Shown here piece by piece: positions 41,881 to 50,129 of a DNA stretch of 56,162 nt. Made by a program: the position numbers and the translations under genes. Numbering within the stretch: position 1 is the first letter of the stretch; each line of letters opens with the position of its first letter. The DNA comes from JABHQR01 sp043812455. Lineage in GTDB: Archaea; Nanobdellota; Nanobdellia; Woesearchaeales; GW2011-AR9. The stretch covers positions 1 to 56,162 of the forward strand of contig JBDRMB010000015.1 of NCBI GenBank assembly GCA_043812455.1. Reading direction: 5' to 3'. The notes beneath the pieces are model-generated. The model had not been told where the DNA came from. It did no database searches and worked only from the letters and a program-made list of their open reading frames with translations.

Positions 41881-43017
41881 ATGACACATAGTGAAGATCA
41901 CCATTATCACTGGTGGAGATATTTTCGTGGGAAAGAAATGAACCAAATTTATATCTCAGTAGCTTTACGGTCATTAGCAATTTCTTTGATTAGTATCTTC
42001 GTACCGATGTACCTTTACAATGAGTTAGGGTATACTTTAGCTGAAACGTTAGTGTTCTATATTTTTTATGCAGTAATCTTTGCCATTAGTACACCTTTCA
42101 CTGCAAAGTTTGCTTGCAAATATGGATTTAAACATAGTGTGTTGTTAAGCGCACCTATGTATGTTATGTACTTTTTTCTTTTATATCAATTAGATACATA
42201 TCAAATTCCCTTAGTTCTAATCGCTGGACTTTTAGGACTAGGAATGTCATTTTTCTGGATGGGAATGCATTTAGAATTCAAAAAGGTCAGTCATAAAAAT
42301 CATCGGGGTGAAGAGGTTGGGAAAAGGGAAGCTGTAGCAATCTTAGCAACTTTACTTGGGCCATTAGCAGGTGGAGCACTAATTAAATTTGTAAATTTTC
42401 ATATTGTATTCATTTTAGCTAGTGTTCTATTATTAATTTCAGCATTATTCTTGTTTGCAAGCAGTGAACGGCATGTACCATATCATTTTTCTGTCAAAAG
42501 TATTTTTGACAAACGTTATTGGAGAAGTTCATTATTCTTTGTTTATCGAGGAATGTTCGCTATGACTAACGGAGTCATTTGGCCGCTATTTATTTTTATG
42601 AGTTTAAGTGATTATTTTACAGTTGGAATATTAGGTTCAGTTGCAGCGATAGGCACTTCAATATTGATGGTATTTACTGGAAAATTGAGTGACCATAAAT
42701 TTAAGAAACGGACTATTATCAAATGGTTTGTTCCATTTGAATCTTTATCTTGGATAGTAAGAGGTTTCTTGACTACATTTTCTGGATTTTTAGGAGTTAC
42801 TATGTTTCATTCTATCACTTACGGAGCAATGTCTTCACCAATGTCTGCCAGAGAATATAATCATACTAGGGATAACGCTGTCGAATATTTTATTACTAGA
42901 GAAATATTTATTTGTTTAGGAAGAATTTTGGTATTATGTTTCTTATTGTTAACAGCAAGTTTTGTTTCCAGCTTTGTCTTAGTAGGAGCTGCTAGTTTCT
43001 TAGCAGTGTTGTTTTAA
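41881..43017 (+). CDS. Major facilitator superfamily transporter
   Basis: About 378 residues. An N-terminal His-rich stretch (MTHSEDHHYHWWRYF) precedes about twelve hydrophobic helices. Recognisable MFS features are helices 2-3 (FVPMYLYNELGYTLAETLVF), a basic loop GFKHSV and FTGKLSDHKFKKRT, which corresponds to the second G-x-x-x-D-x-x-x-K/R-K motif. Substrate is unknown. The ATG at 41881 fits TATA-like TTATATTC / TATATAAAT just upstream; the frame's earlier ATG would lie before the promoter. Confidence 0.8.
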   Translation: MTHSEDHHYHWWRYFRGKEMNQIYISVALRSLAISLISIFVPMYLYNELGYTLAETLVFYIFYAVIFAISTPFTAKFACKYGFKHSVLLSAPMYVMYFFLLYQLDTYQIPLVLIAGLLGLGMSFFWMGMHLEFKKVSHKNHRGEEVGKREAVAILATLLGPLAGGALIKFVNFHIVFILASVLLLISALFLFASSERHVPYHFSVKSIFDKRYWRSSLFFVYRGMFAMTNGVIWPLFIFMSLSDYFTVGILGSVAAIGTSILMVFTGKLSDHKFKKRTIIKWFVPFESLSWIVRGFLTTFSGFLGVTMFHSITYGAMSSPMSAREYNHTRDNAVEYFITREIFICLGRILVLCFLLLTASFVSSFVLVGAASFLAVLF

Positions 43018-43111
43018 GTTAAAGTGATATGTTCATTGAAAACATTGCATCTCAGAACTATTATTCTGTAATTCAGAACAATTTATATCTTCCAACACAT
43101 TACCTCTAAAC

Positions 43112-43759
43112 ATGAACCAAGCAACAGAACCAGAGGCTGAATTTCTTAACGGGATGATCGAATTGCAGTATGGTAACGATGTAGTGCCAAAGCTTAAAGA
43201 ATTAGCTAAACAAGTACCTTGGGCGCACGACTGGCCAGAAAATAAAGAATCGTTCTGGAACGCAGAAGCGTTCATGTGGCAGCACAAAATTGAACGGGAT
43301 GTCAGAGAACTTATCAAGAAAAAACTTTCTGAGAAGTTAACTTCTGCTGAAGACAGAAAAAATCTTGACCTTGGTTGTGGCGCGTTCAGTTATGTTGTAT
43401 CAACTGGATTTGATTGTTCACAAAAGATGCTCGACTTTAATGAATATGCTATCGAGAAAGTTAAGGGAGATTTAGAAACTAATCTTCCTTTCAAGAATTT
43501 TACTTTTGATTCTGCTACTGCAATTTTTGTTTTGAATTATGTGAAAAATGTAAAAAATTTGCTGAAAGAAGTCAGGCGTGTGATAAAATCTGGCGGAAGT
43601 TTTAATATTGTACTTTCTGGAAAAGAAGTTAATCTCTGGCAACGGCAGAAACAGGTTAATAATTTTAGTTCAAAGGAATGGATTGAAATGTTCAAAAGTG
43701 CTGGTTTTATTGTTAGCATGGAAATTGAAAATGATTTGTATTTCTTTAGTTTGTTTTGA
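43112..43759 (+). CDS. Class I SAM-dependent methyltransferase
   Basis: 215 residues. Motif I is NLDLGCGAFSYV (residues 84-95) and binds SAM; FDCSQKMLDFN gives the next acidic strand, FDSATAIFVLNYVKN the motif IV-like strand and LKEVRRVIKSGGSFNIVLS motif VI. The ~80-residue N-terminal extension (AKQVPWAHDWPENKESFWNAEAFMWQHKI) is a plausible substrate cap. Small-molecule, lipid or protein target cannot be told. Confidence 0.85.
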   Translation: MNQATEPEAEFLNGMIELQYGNDVVPKLKELAKQVPWAHDWPENKESFWNAEAFMWQHKIERDVRELIKKKLSEKLTSAEDRKNLDLGCGAFSYVVSTGFDCSQKMLDFNEYAIEKVKGDLETNLPFKNFTFDSATAIFVLNYVKNVKNLLKEVRRVIKSGGSFNIVLSGKEVNLWQRQKQVNNFSSKEWIEMFKSAGFIVSMEIENDLYFFSLF

Positions 43760-43775
43760 ATAATTTTTCTTTATT

Positions 43776-43906
43776 AGAGCTTTGCCAGAGCGGAAGCGTA
43801 GTCCAAAAGGTGCCGGATTTTATCACTTTGTTCCAAAATGCACTTTTTATGTCACTTCATGCCTTCGCTTCTTACCACCAACCTTCCCTTAATTAGGCAA
43901 AGCTTT
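43776..43906. ncRNA. Structured intergenic element D (three nested helices)
   Basis: Helix 1 pairs AGAGCTTTGCC (43776-43786) with GGCAAAGCTTT (43896-43906), with one G-U. Helix 2 pairs GAAGCG (43793-43798) with CGCTTC (43866-43871). Helix 3 pairs AAAAGGTGC (43805-43813) with GCACTTTTT (43840-43848). All three are nested, giving a 131-base folded unit filling a 229-base gap. Part of it (GCCAGAGCGG...GGTGCCGGATT) resembles a tRNA-Leu D-arm, but no T-arm follows. Candidate small RNA or palindromic insertion remnant. Confidence 0.5.
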
Positions 43907-43988
43907 GGTGTTCCAATCCGAAATTAATTTAAACAATAAATATATCATTAGGTATAATAAAGCTAAAAAGGGTAAAAAAGGTAGATAG

Positions 43989-45476
43989 ATGGTCAGTTCA
44001 GAACTTTTGGTAAAGTACGGTTTCATTAAGAAAGATAAGCTTGCTAATTATACCTATGATGAAAAGTCTAAAACTTATCAACCAATGCCTGGATTTAAAA
44101 TAAGAGGGAAAGATGCTGATGAAGAAATAGCAGAGGTTGCTATTGATAAGTTTGGTAAAACTGGCTATCCAAAATCAATTAAAAGGTTTGAAATGTTCTG
44201 GGAAATGCAGGACATGAACTTAGAGGAGCCTTATTTCTGGTTTATTGATAATGTTCGGCAAACTGTGCCAATAATTGAAAAAGTTGAAGATTCTTTTTCT
44301 GCTTCAGAAAATTCTGCATTTTTTGGTGTTACACAGCAAAGGTTAGGTATCCAACAAGATAAAGTGGGACAATTCTTAGCAACTACTGGGAAAATGGTAA
44401 AAGAACTTTTCCAGATGGTAAGAGAGTTAAGAATCTTAGATGAAAGATTAACATATTATGAAGAAAGTTATTCTCAGCTTAGCAAACCCCCAAATGGCAG
44501 AAGTAAGTCTGCAGAAATCACTTTGAAAGGTATTTTCATTGACTTGGTACAAGGTGGTAGCAAGACTCCTGGTTCCATTTATGGAATGGCACGGGAATTA
44601 GAATTTATTACTTTACCAGACCTGTTTTTTGATGCTCCACCGTTTAATAATACTGAAGAGATGGAAAATCACGTGAGTAGTTTGAGAGCGAATTTTAATG
44701 AAGCGTTGTTAAGGGTATTAGTTAGACATTTAAGGCAATTCATGGAATGGAAAAAACGTACTCATAAGGAACATGCTAACCGGAAAGAATTTATGCTCAA
44801 ATATTTACGCCAACATTATAATATTATCCAAATGTATTTAGCGTGGTTAAAACCTTATTTGCGGACTATCAAAAAACTTAACATGAAAGAAGGTTCTGAT
44901 ATGTCCTATAATATGATATCAGCATTTGAAAGTTCTCTTACTGACATTGAAGTTCTTTGCCATTATCCTGACACCGATCATTGTTTAATGGTTACTTTCA
45001 ATTTTAGAACCCGGCCACACATGAAATTTGTCCAGGAAGGTTATCAGCGAGGTCCAGTGCATGTTGGTCAAATGAGAATGGTAGTAAGAGCACTCGACTG
45101 GAAAAAGAGTCATATTAGAAGATATAAAGCATTGAAAGAAGCTGAAAGTTTAGAATTGATGGGCGATCTTTCTGGTTCTGTACAACAATCCATGGAAGCT
45201 TTAGGTGGTGAACTTGAACGATATTTGAAAGAAGCTGAAGGCATTAAGGATGAAGATGAAAAGGAAAAAAAATCTGCAAAAAAGTCTGTTGCAGAAATGA
45301 TGTTTGGAGATTTCATTAATTTTGATAAGTTGAGAGAAAGGAAAGCTAGTAGTGGTAAGAAAGATAAAAGTAATGATGAAGATGCTGGTTTAGGAGATGG
45401 TAGAGGTGCAATTTTATTTTCTGCATGGGGAACTTACAAAAATTTTAAGAAAGCTCATCGGATGGTTACTTGGTAA
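43989..45476 (+). CDS. Hypothetical protein, large and helical
   Basis: This 495-residue soluble protein is not recognised. The N-terminus (MVSSELLVKYGFIKKDKLANYTYDE) precedes a long helical body with Trp/Tyr-rich segments (FEMFWEMQDMNLEEPYFWFIDNVRQ). A possible globular domain follows at ~300-380 (HYPDTDHCLMVTFNFRTRPHMKFVQEGY). The acidic/Lys linker (~420-465) looks disordered. No signal or membrane helix. A GGTAGAT ribosome site precedes the ATG. It is followed by a lysine-rich micro-protein and coiled-coil genes; such large unknown proteins are typical of DPANN genomes. Confidence 0.75.
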   Translation: MVSSELLVKYGFIKKDKLANYTYDEKSKTYQPMPGFKIRGKDADEEIAEVAIDKFGKTGYPKSIKRFEMFWEMQDMNLEEPYFWFIDNVRQTVPIIEKVEDSFSASENSAFFGVTQQRLGIQQDKVGQFLATTGKMVKELFQMVRELRILDERLTYYEESYSQLSKPPNGRSKSAEITLKGIFIDLVQGGSKTPGSIYGMARELEFITLPDLFFDAPPFNNTEEMENHVSSLRANFNEALLRVLVRHLRQFMEWKKRTHKEHANRKEFMLKYLRQHYNIIQMYLAWLKPYLRTIKKLNMKEGSDMSYNMISAFESSLTDIEVLCHYPDTDHCLMVTFNFRTRPHMKFVQEGYQRGPVHVGQMRMVVRALDWKKSHIRRYKALKEAESLELMGDLSGSVQQSMEALGGELERYLKEAEGIKDEDEKEKKSAKKSVAEMMFGDFINFDKLRERKASSGKKDKSNDEDAGLGDGRGAILFSAWGTYKNFKKAHRMVTW

Positions 45477-45514
45477 AAATCATTTATTTAAATTAAAAAA
45501 ATACGAGGTGAAAA

Positions 45515-45631
45515 ATGCCAGTTAAGAAAAAAGCAACTACAAAAAAAGCTGCACCTAAGAAAAAGGCTGTAGCTAAAAAGAAAGCTCCTGCTAAGAAAAA
45601 AACTTGTAAAAGTTGTTGTAGCAGTTGTTAA
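45515..45631 (+). CDS. Lysine/alanine-rich micro-protein with Cys cluster
   Basis: 38 residues: MPVKKKATTKKAAPKKKAV, AKKKAPAKKK, then TCKSCCSSC. GAGGTG ends four bases before the ATG. The first 30 residues resemble a histone H1 tail and the tail of the 142-residue protein at 24373. The last nine add four cysteines that could bind metal or form disulfides. It probably binds nucleic acid. The gene is followed by heavy T runs, as expected of a real transcription unit. Confidence 0.7.
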   Translation: MPVKKKATTKKAAPKKKAVAKKKAPAKKKTCKSCCSSC

Positions 45632-45634
45632 TTT

Positions 45635-45695
45635 TAATAAGTTTTAATTTTCTTTTTTTCTTTTAATTTTTTTATTATTATTTTTTAATTTTATT
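45635..45695 (+). terminator. T-rich terminator region
   Basis: Several T runs (up to seven or more) over 60 bases follow the lysine-rich micro-gene and separate it from the coiled-coil gene, whose own TATA-like TTTATAAA lies at 45743-45751. Confidence 0.4.
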
Positions 45696-45790
45696 ACAAA
45701 TTAATGTTTTCTATTTCAGACATGCAATTTTCTCAGTAAAATTTTATAAACTGCAATGGTCTTAGTATGTAGTATACATTAAACGCTAAA

Positions 45791-46501
45791 ATGGCTAAAG
45801 AAGATGATCTGAAAGAATTTGATGCTCCTGTAAGGTTAGAGAAACTCAAAAAAAGAAAAGAAGAACATGAAAAAGAGATAGCGGAAGCTCAAAAGTTAAT
45901 TTCTGAAGCTGAAAGTGAGATTACTTCACAACGAGAATGGGAAGAAAAAGTTCCTATTCCTCAAGTTGCTGCTGAAGATTTGGCTGGGTTAAGCGTTGAA
46001 GAAAAACAAATTCTTAAAGTTCAGAAAGGAAAAAACGATAATAAATGGACGGAAGAAGACGCTGGTTCTGAAGAAAGTCCTGAAACTATAGAAAAAAAAG
46101 TTGTTGATAAACAAGTTTCAGAACTAGAACAAACCTTAGGTGCAGAAGAGATCGGTCTGGAAGCAATGCAAGCTGTTGCTCAGCTCGGACCAGGAAGTAA
46201 TTTAGATTATGTTAATGAACTTAGTCAGAGACCGGTAAATGACCTTTATGGTGAAATAAAGAATCTCTATAGTGCGGTGCAGGAAAAAGGTTATTTGTCT
46301 GCTGAAGAGCACAATAGGGTGGTTTATTTAAGTTCTGCAATGGAACAGAAAGTTAGTGATTTCCAGTCAGGTGAATATAGTTTCACTAAGGAAACTGCTC
46401 GGGCAGCTAGTTTAAGTCAGGCACTAGCGCACAAGATGAGTTCTTTGTACAAAGGTAATGATGCTTCTGGTGGAATGTATCAGAACGCTAATGATTATTG
46501 A
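45791..46501 (+). CDS. Coiled-coil hypothetical protein
   Basis: This 236-residue acidic soluble protein opens with a long coiled coil (residues ~10-50, KLKKRKEEHEKEIAEAQKLISEAESEI). A disordered acidic linker and a helical C-terminal part follow (NDLYGEIKNLYSAVQEKGYLSAEEHNRVVYLSSAMEQ). It does not match a family I know. The next gene starts two bases after its stop codon, so they are cotranscribed. Confidence 0.7.
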   Translation: MAKEDDLKEFDAPVRLEKLKKRKEEHEKEIAEAQKLISEAESEITSQREWEEKVPIPQVAAEDLAGLSVEEKQILKVQKGKNDNKWTEEDAGSEESPETIEKKVVDKQVSELEQTLGAEEIGLEAMQAVAQLGPGSNLDYVNELSQRPVNDLYGEIKNLYSAVQEKGYLSAEEHNRVVYLSSAMEQKVSDFQSGEYSFTKETARAASLSQALAHKMSSLYKGNDASGGMYQNANDY

Positions 46502-46503
46502 AA

Positions 46504-46758
46504 ATGAGAGAAGAATATGAAGGACCTAAGTATGCTTCTTTTTGCTCTAGTCTTGCTCAGGATGAAGAATCTGCAGCAGAATATTTGGGCGGGCTTAGTT
46601 CTGGTGAATTACAAGAATTTCTTGAATATGGAGAATACATTCGAGAACTGTTAATTGAATGGGGAACTTCTGAAACAAGATTCCTTGTAGAACATTCAAA
46701 TGAACATTTAGATAATGTTGTAGGAATAGTTGAACTGGCAAAAACTTATGTTAACTAG
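46504..46758 (+). CDS. Hypothetical small acidic protein
   Basis: 84 residues, helical and acidic (AAEYLGGLSSGELQEFLEYGEYIRELL). It starts with the ATG at 46504, two bases after the coiled-coil gene. It has no recognised motif and may be a partner of the upstream protein. Confidence 0.65.
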   Translation: MREEYEGPKYASFCSSLAQDEESAAEYLGGLSSGELQEFLEYGEYIRELLIEWGTSETRFLVEHSNEHLDNVVGIVELAKTYVN

Positions 46759-46850
46759 CTCTGTGATTTTTTTAACTTTTCTATTTATTGTGACACTTTG
46801 GTTATATTCAAAAGAAAAATATTATATACTTCTAAATAATAATTCTAACC

Positions 46851-48971
46851 ATGGTAGAGTTTGGTACTGGTTATATGACCCCTATGGACAGAGAATATAG
46901 TGCTTCTTCTATCTCTTCTACTCCTGAACAAGGAACAAATGATGTTGGTGTAACTGCAGGAGATATCGGGATGAGTTTTGGTTTAGGTCCTGTCCCAAAC
47001 GTCCCAGCAATCCAAGCTAAAATGAGAGCAGGTTCTAAAAAACTTGAACTTGACTTTATGGGTATGGGAAAAGGTAATGCTCAAGGTCATACTCCTGGAA
47101 TGTACGGTAAAAAACAACGACAAGCATTAAGAGAATCGGCTACCGCTAACAGAGTTGATTTTACTACACACTCTTCAGTTGGAGTTTATGGTTTAGCTGG
47201 CCAGGACAGACAAGGTAACTTTTCTCGAGAAGCGAAAGAAAATTCTGTACAAGAAATCAAACGAGCAATCGAATTTGCAGCAGATGTTGCTAAAGGTGGA
47301 CCTATTGTTGTGCATACTGGTGAATTTCAACGGCCGATTACAGATGCTGAATGGAACCAGAAAGGTCAGTTTGAAGCATATCCTGGTGAGGAACAACGGG
47401 CCAGTTATCGAGTAGTGGATACCAGAACTGGCGGTCTAGTTGCAGAAGCTAGGAAAGGTAAAACTGTAGCAAAACCTGTTTGGAATCGTTATGAAGAAAA
47501 AAATTCTGAAATGTGGAATCAGCATGGTGGTAGTAATTATGTTGATGAAAATGGAAATAGAGTAATGCCAGGAGATTATGTTGATTATTATGGAAACAAA
47601 ATTGATCGGGCAAACCGTGTGCCAGTATATGATAAGGAAGAAGGAATGTTTAAAGTACGTCAGGTTGGATGGGACGGTTTTCAATCTGAAGCTAAAGAAA
47701 TGACCACTGAGGCTAAACAAACTTGGCAAAAATGGAAAAATGGTGAGTTGAGCAGTGATGAGGTCAATAAATCAATGTGGCGACGATTTTTGAATCCTGA
47801 AGTTGTGGAAAGTGATGTTAAAGTAAGACCAGAAGAAGCTTACATCTTAGCAACTTTAGAAACTAATGCTGCTCATTCTAAAGGTTGGGCTTATTCTTAT
47901 AGTCGTGGTTTTGAAGATGATGTTAAACACATTAAAAAGTTGATTAAAGCTAAAGAGTTCTATAAAAAACTTGAAGAAGAAACTGATCCTGAAGAACAAT
48001 GGAGATTAAAAAAACAGGCTGATAGTTTAGCATTGGGTTTAGTTCCTACAGATGCTAAATTTCCTTCTGAGATTGTTGACCGTGAACTTCGAATGAGAGA
48101 AGCTAGCATGAAACAGGCTAAAGAAGCTGCAGCTTCGCAGTGGGCACAAGCTATGGAAAACGAAGAAACTATGAGAAATGTTCAAAGTGCTGACTCTTAT
48201 GCTATGACTGAAAGTTATGATGCTTATGCTAGAGCAGGAATGGCAGCTTTAACGCAAACTCAACAATTGAAAAAGAAAGGAGAATTGAAAAGACCTTTAT
48301 TTGTTGCGATGGAAAATCTTTTTCCAGAAAGTTATGGTTCACACCCTGACGAGATTATGAAAATTGTTGACGGGTCCAGGCACAGAATGCAGCAAATTCT
48401 CAAACAGCAAGGTTACCAAGAGAAAGAAGCGCAAAGGTTAGCTGAAGAAAGTTTGAAAATCACGTTTGATATTGGTCATATGAACATGTGGCGAAAGTAT
48501 TGGAAAGGTAATCCTCACAAATCTCCTGAACAAAACAATAAAGAGTTTGATAAATGGTGTATTGGTACTGTAGAAAATTTAGCTAAGAAAAATATGATTG
48601 GTCATGCTCACTTAGTTGACAATTATGGTTATCAAGATGATCATTTAGCTCCAGGTGAAGGTAATGCACCAATTAAAGAGTTTGTAAAAGTTTTGAAAAA
48701 GCACGGGTTTAAAGGTGATTTGATTGTTGAACCTGGTGCAGATTATACTACTGATAGTTCAGGATTTCATAGTATTATGAAAACCTGGAAATTTTTTGGC
48801 AGTCCTGTTTACGGTGTTGGTTCTGGTGGTGGAGGAGCAGCTCCAACAGGCAGAACATGGGGTTCAGTGCATTATAACCATTTCGGACAGACAGCACCAC
48901 CATACTTCTCATTCCCGCCTTATTCTCCTTCAGAAGACTGGACTCTATGGAGCGGAACACAGTTGGAGTAG
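46851..48971 (+). CDS. Large TIM-barrel protein (xylose isomerase/endonuclease IV-like)
   Basis: 706 residues. The barrel strands of the sugar-phosphate isomerase/AP endonuclease family are recognisable: KKLELDFMGMG, VDFTTHSSVGVYG, GGPIVVHTGEF, RPLFVAMENLFPESYG, ITFDIGHMNMW, IGHAHLVDNYG and GDLIVEPGA. The His/Glu/Asp that bind metals in the family are present (VHTGE, MEN, DIGH, HAHL). Between strands 4 and 5 lies a ~300-residue charged helical insertion, so the protein is about twice the usual size. Substrate (sugar, nucleic acid or other) cannot be told. The RelE gene follows after four bases. The mRNA looks leaderless (TATA-like TATTATATAC ~30 bases upstream). Confidence 0.75.
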   Translation: MVEFGTGYMTPMDREYSASSISSTPEQGTNDVGVTAGDIGMSFGLGPVPNVPAIQAKMRAGSKKLELDFMGMGKGNAQGHTPGMYGKKQRQALRESATANRVDFTTHSSVGVYGLAGQDRQGNFSREAKENSVQEIKRAIEFAADVAKGGPIVVHTGEFQRPITDAEWNQKGQFEAYPGEEQRASYRVVDTRTGGLVAEARKGKTVAKPVWNRYEEKNSEMWNQHGGSNYVDENGNRVMPGDYVDYYGNKIDRANRVPVYDKEEGMFKVRQVGWDGFQSEAKEMTTEAKQTWQKWKNGELSSDEVNKSMWRRFLNPEVVESDVKVRPEEAYILATLETNAAHSKGWAYSYSRGFEDDVKHIKKLIKAKEFYKKLEEETDPEEQWRLKKQADSLALGLVPTDAKFPSEIVDRELRMREASMKQAKEAAASQWAQAMENEETMRNVQSADSYAMTESYDAYARAGMAALTQTQQLKKKGELKRPLFVAMENLFPESYGSHPDEIMKIVDGSRHRMQQILKQQGYQEKEAQRLAEESLKITFDIGHMNMWRKYWKGNPHKSPEQNNKEFDKWCIGTVENLAKKNMIGHAHLVDNYGYQDDHLAPGEGNAPIKEFVKVLKKHGFKGDLIVEPGADYTTDSSGFHSIMKTWKFFGSPVYGVGSGGGGAAPTGRTWGSVHYNHFGQTAPPYFSFPPYSPSEDWTLWSGTQLE

Positions 48972-48975
48972 GAAA

Positions 48976-49287
48976 ATGTATCAAATTTTTACGACTGAAG
49001 AATTTGACAAGCGTTATAAAAAATTAGATAAAAGCATTAAAAATGAAGTTGCAAAAGAAATAGATCAACTCGAAGAAAATCCTTATTCTGGGAAACCATT
49101 AGGCTATAAATTTTTTAGAGAAAAGAAAGTTAGAAATTATCGTTTTTATTATCTGATTTATGATGGATATGTTGTTGTATTTGTTATTACAATTAGCACT
49201 AAAAAAGATCAACAAGATGCTATTGATAAAATAAAAAGGCTGATTCCCTATTACCAAAAAGAAATTATTAAAAAACTTAATTTGTAG
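48976..49287 (+). CDS. RelE-family toxin (mRNA interferase-like)
   Basis: This 103-residue basic protein fits RelE: MYQIFTTEEFDKRYKKLDKSIKNEVAKEIDQLEENP, GKPLGYKFFREKKVRNYRFYYLI (the LxxxFxxRVGxYRIxY-type core) and VVVFVITISTKKDQQ. RelE toxins cut mRNA in the ribosomal A site. It starts four bases after the TIM-barrel gene, unlike typical toxin genes that follow their antitoxin. The probable antitoxin is on the other strand and overlaps its 3' end by 11 bases. Confidence 0.85.
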   Translation: MYQIFTTEEFDKRYKKLDKSIKNEVAKEIDQLEENPYSGKPLGYKFFREKKVRNYRFYYLIYDGYVVVFVITISTKKDQQDAIDKIKRLIPYYQKEIIKKLNL

Positions 49288-49423
49288 ATTTTTTCCAAGG
49301 CTTAATTCTACCTGCTTTTATATCTTCAAGACCTTTAACCAAAGAAACTAAAAGATCTTCATCTATTTCAACTTTTTGTTTTAACAAGTCATATTCTTCT
49401 TTTGGAATTGTAACGGTTTCCAT
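49277..49423 (-). CDS. Probable antitoxin to the RelE toxin
   Basis: This 48-residue frame (start METVTIPKEEYDLLKQKVEID, end GRIKPWKKSTN) is typical of short RelB-like antitoxins: a strand VTIPKEEYDLL for DNA binding or dimerisation, a linker helix and a basic C-terminus. It is convergent with the toxin and ends within its last 11 bases. Known RelBE pairs are co-directional, so pairing is inferred from adjacency and size. Confidence 0.7.
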   Translation of the reverse strand: METVTIPKEEYDLLKQKVEIDEDLLVSLVKGLEDIKAGRIKPWKKSTN

Positions 49424-49503
49424 GTTTAATTTGAAGTGCTCTGAAGTTTATATATTTTACTGCTTGTTTTTGAAAAGATTAAAAATTGAAATAAAATAAA
49501 AAA

Positions 49504-49779
49504 TTATTTCATATCTAACTTGTCCACAGTACCCAACTTAGTAAATGGGAATGGTCGTTTGTTGGTTGCAAAAGTAATGTATTTCAAGAATAGATACACT
49601 TGCTGGTTCCAGTTATGTGCAAACCCAGAAAGAGTTTTATTTCTCTTACCTGTTAAAATTACAACAACCCAATGAACTATCGTTAAAACTTTTACTAGTA
49701 TAAACCAGAAATATAAGATTATTCCAGTTACCACACATACAACAATTCTCATTAATGCTTCTAATCGTTCAGATGCCAT
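49504..49779 (-). CDS. DUF4389-family membrane protein
   Basis: 91 residues from the ATG at 49779, five bases after GAGGTGAT. ASERLEALMRIVVCVVTGIILYFWFILVKVLTIVHWVVVILTGKR contains two hydrophobic helices. NKTLSGFAHNWNQQVYLFLKYITFATNKRPFPF matches the family's closing region. Function unknown; members are often near phospholipid or envelope genes in bacteria. Confidence 0.75.
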   Translation of the reverse strand: MASERLEALMRIVVCVVTGIILYFWFILVKVLTIVHWVVVILTGKRNKTLSGFAHNWNQQVYLFLKYITFATNKRPFPFTKLGTVDKLDMK

Positions 49780-49788
49780 TGTTATCAC

Positions 49789-50129
49789 CTCTTAGTTTGA
49801 TACTTGCTTGATATTATCAGAAATGTTTTAGCATTAATAAAGGTTTACATAGATTAGTTCAAGAATTTCTATAAAATAAAAAGAAAAAAAATAATAAAAA
49901 GAGGCTTGGGTTTGTTTTAAAGAGGTTAATGACAATCAATAGGAGGTAACTATAATCATCATCTTGTTATAATAAAATGGCTACTTCTTTATAAATAGGT
50001 TGAATACTATATAAAGAAGACTAATTAAGAAAAAAGACCCACAAACCTTTTAAATGGTTTTTGCAATTAAAGGTAAAGTATAACTCGCGAGTAGATACTA
50101 ATTGTATAAAATATGGGTGGGAATAGGCA
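49789..50129. other. Gene-free 341-base interval
   Basis: No coding frame of any length or RNA gene is convincing. It holds a Shine-Dalgarno-like AGGAGGT near 49940 with no frame after it, two TATA-like elements (TTTATAAATA at 49988-49997, CTATATAAAG at 50008-50017) and a perfect palindrome ACTCGCGAGT (50083-50092). GGTTTGT (49908-49914) pairs with ACAAACC (50041-50047) at long range. It probably contains the promoters of the two flanking genes and possibly a small RNA. Confidence 0.5.
50083..50092 (+). promoter_or_regulatory. Palindrome upstream of the seven-helix membrane protein gene
   Basis: ACTCGCGAGT is a perfect ten-base palindrome 38 bases before the ATG at 50130, in a very AT-rich leader. 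It could be an operator. The winged-helix gene downstream of the membrane protein is a candidate ligand. Confidence 0.35.

Noticed and set aside
43776..43920. tRNA-Leu gene with introns
   Set aside because: The D-arm-like part is good, but no T-arm or matching acceptor 3' strand can be assembled in place. The bases that would be the T-arm pair instead with the presumed D-stem, so I report only a structured element.
49880..49985. C/D-box small RNA on the minus strand
   Set aside because: A C-box-like GATGATGA is present, but no D box (CTGA) at suitable spacing, so it is not reported as a guide RNA.
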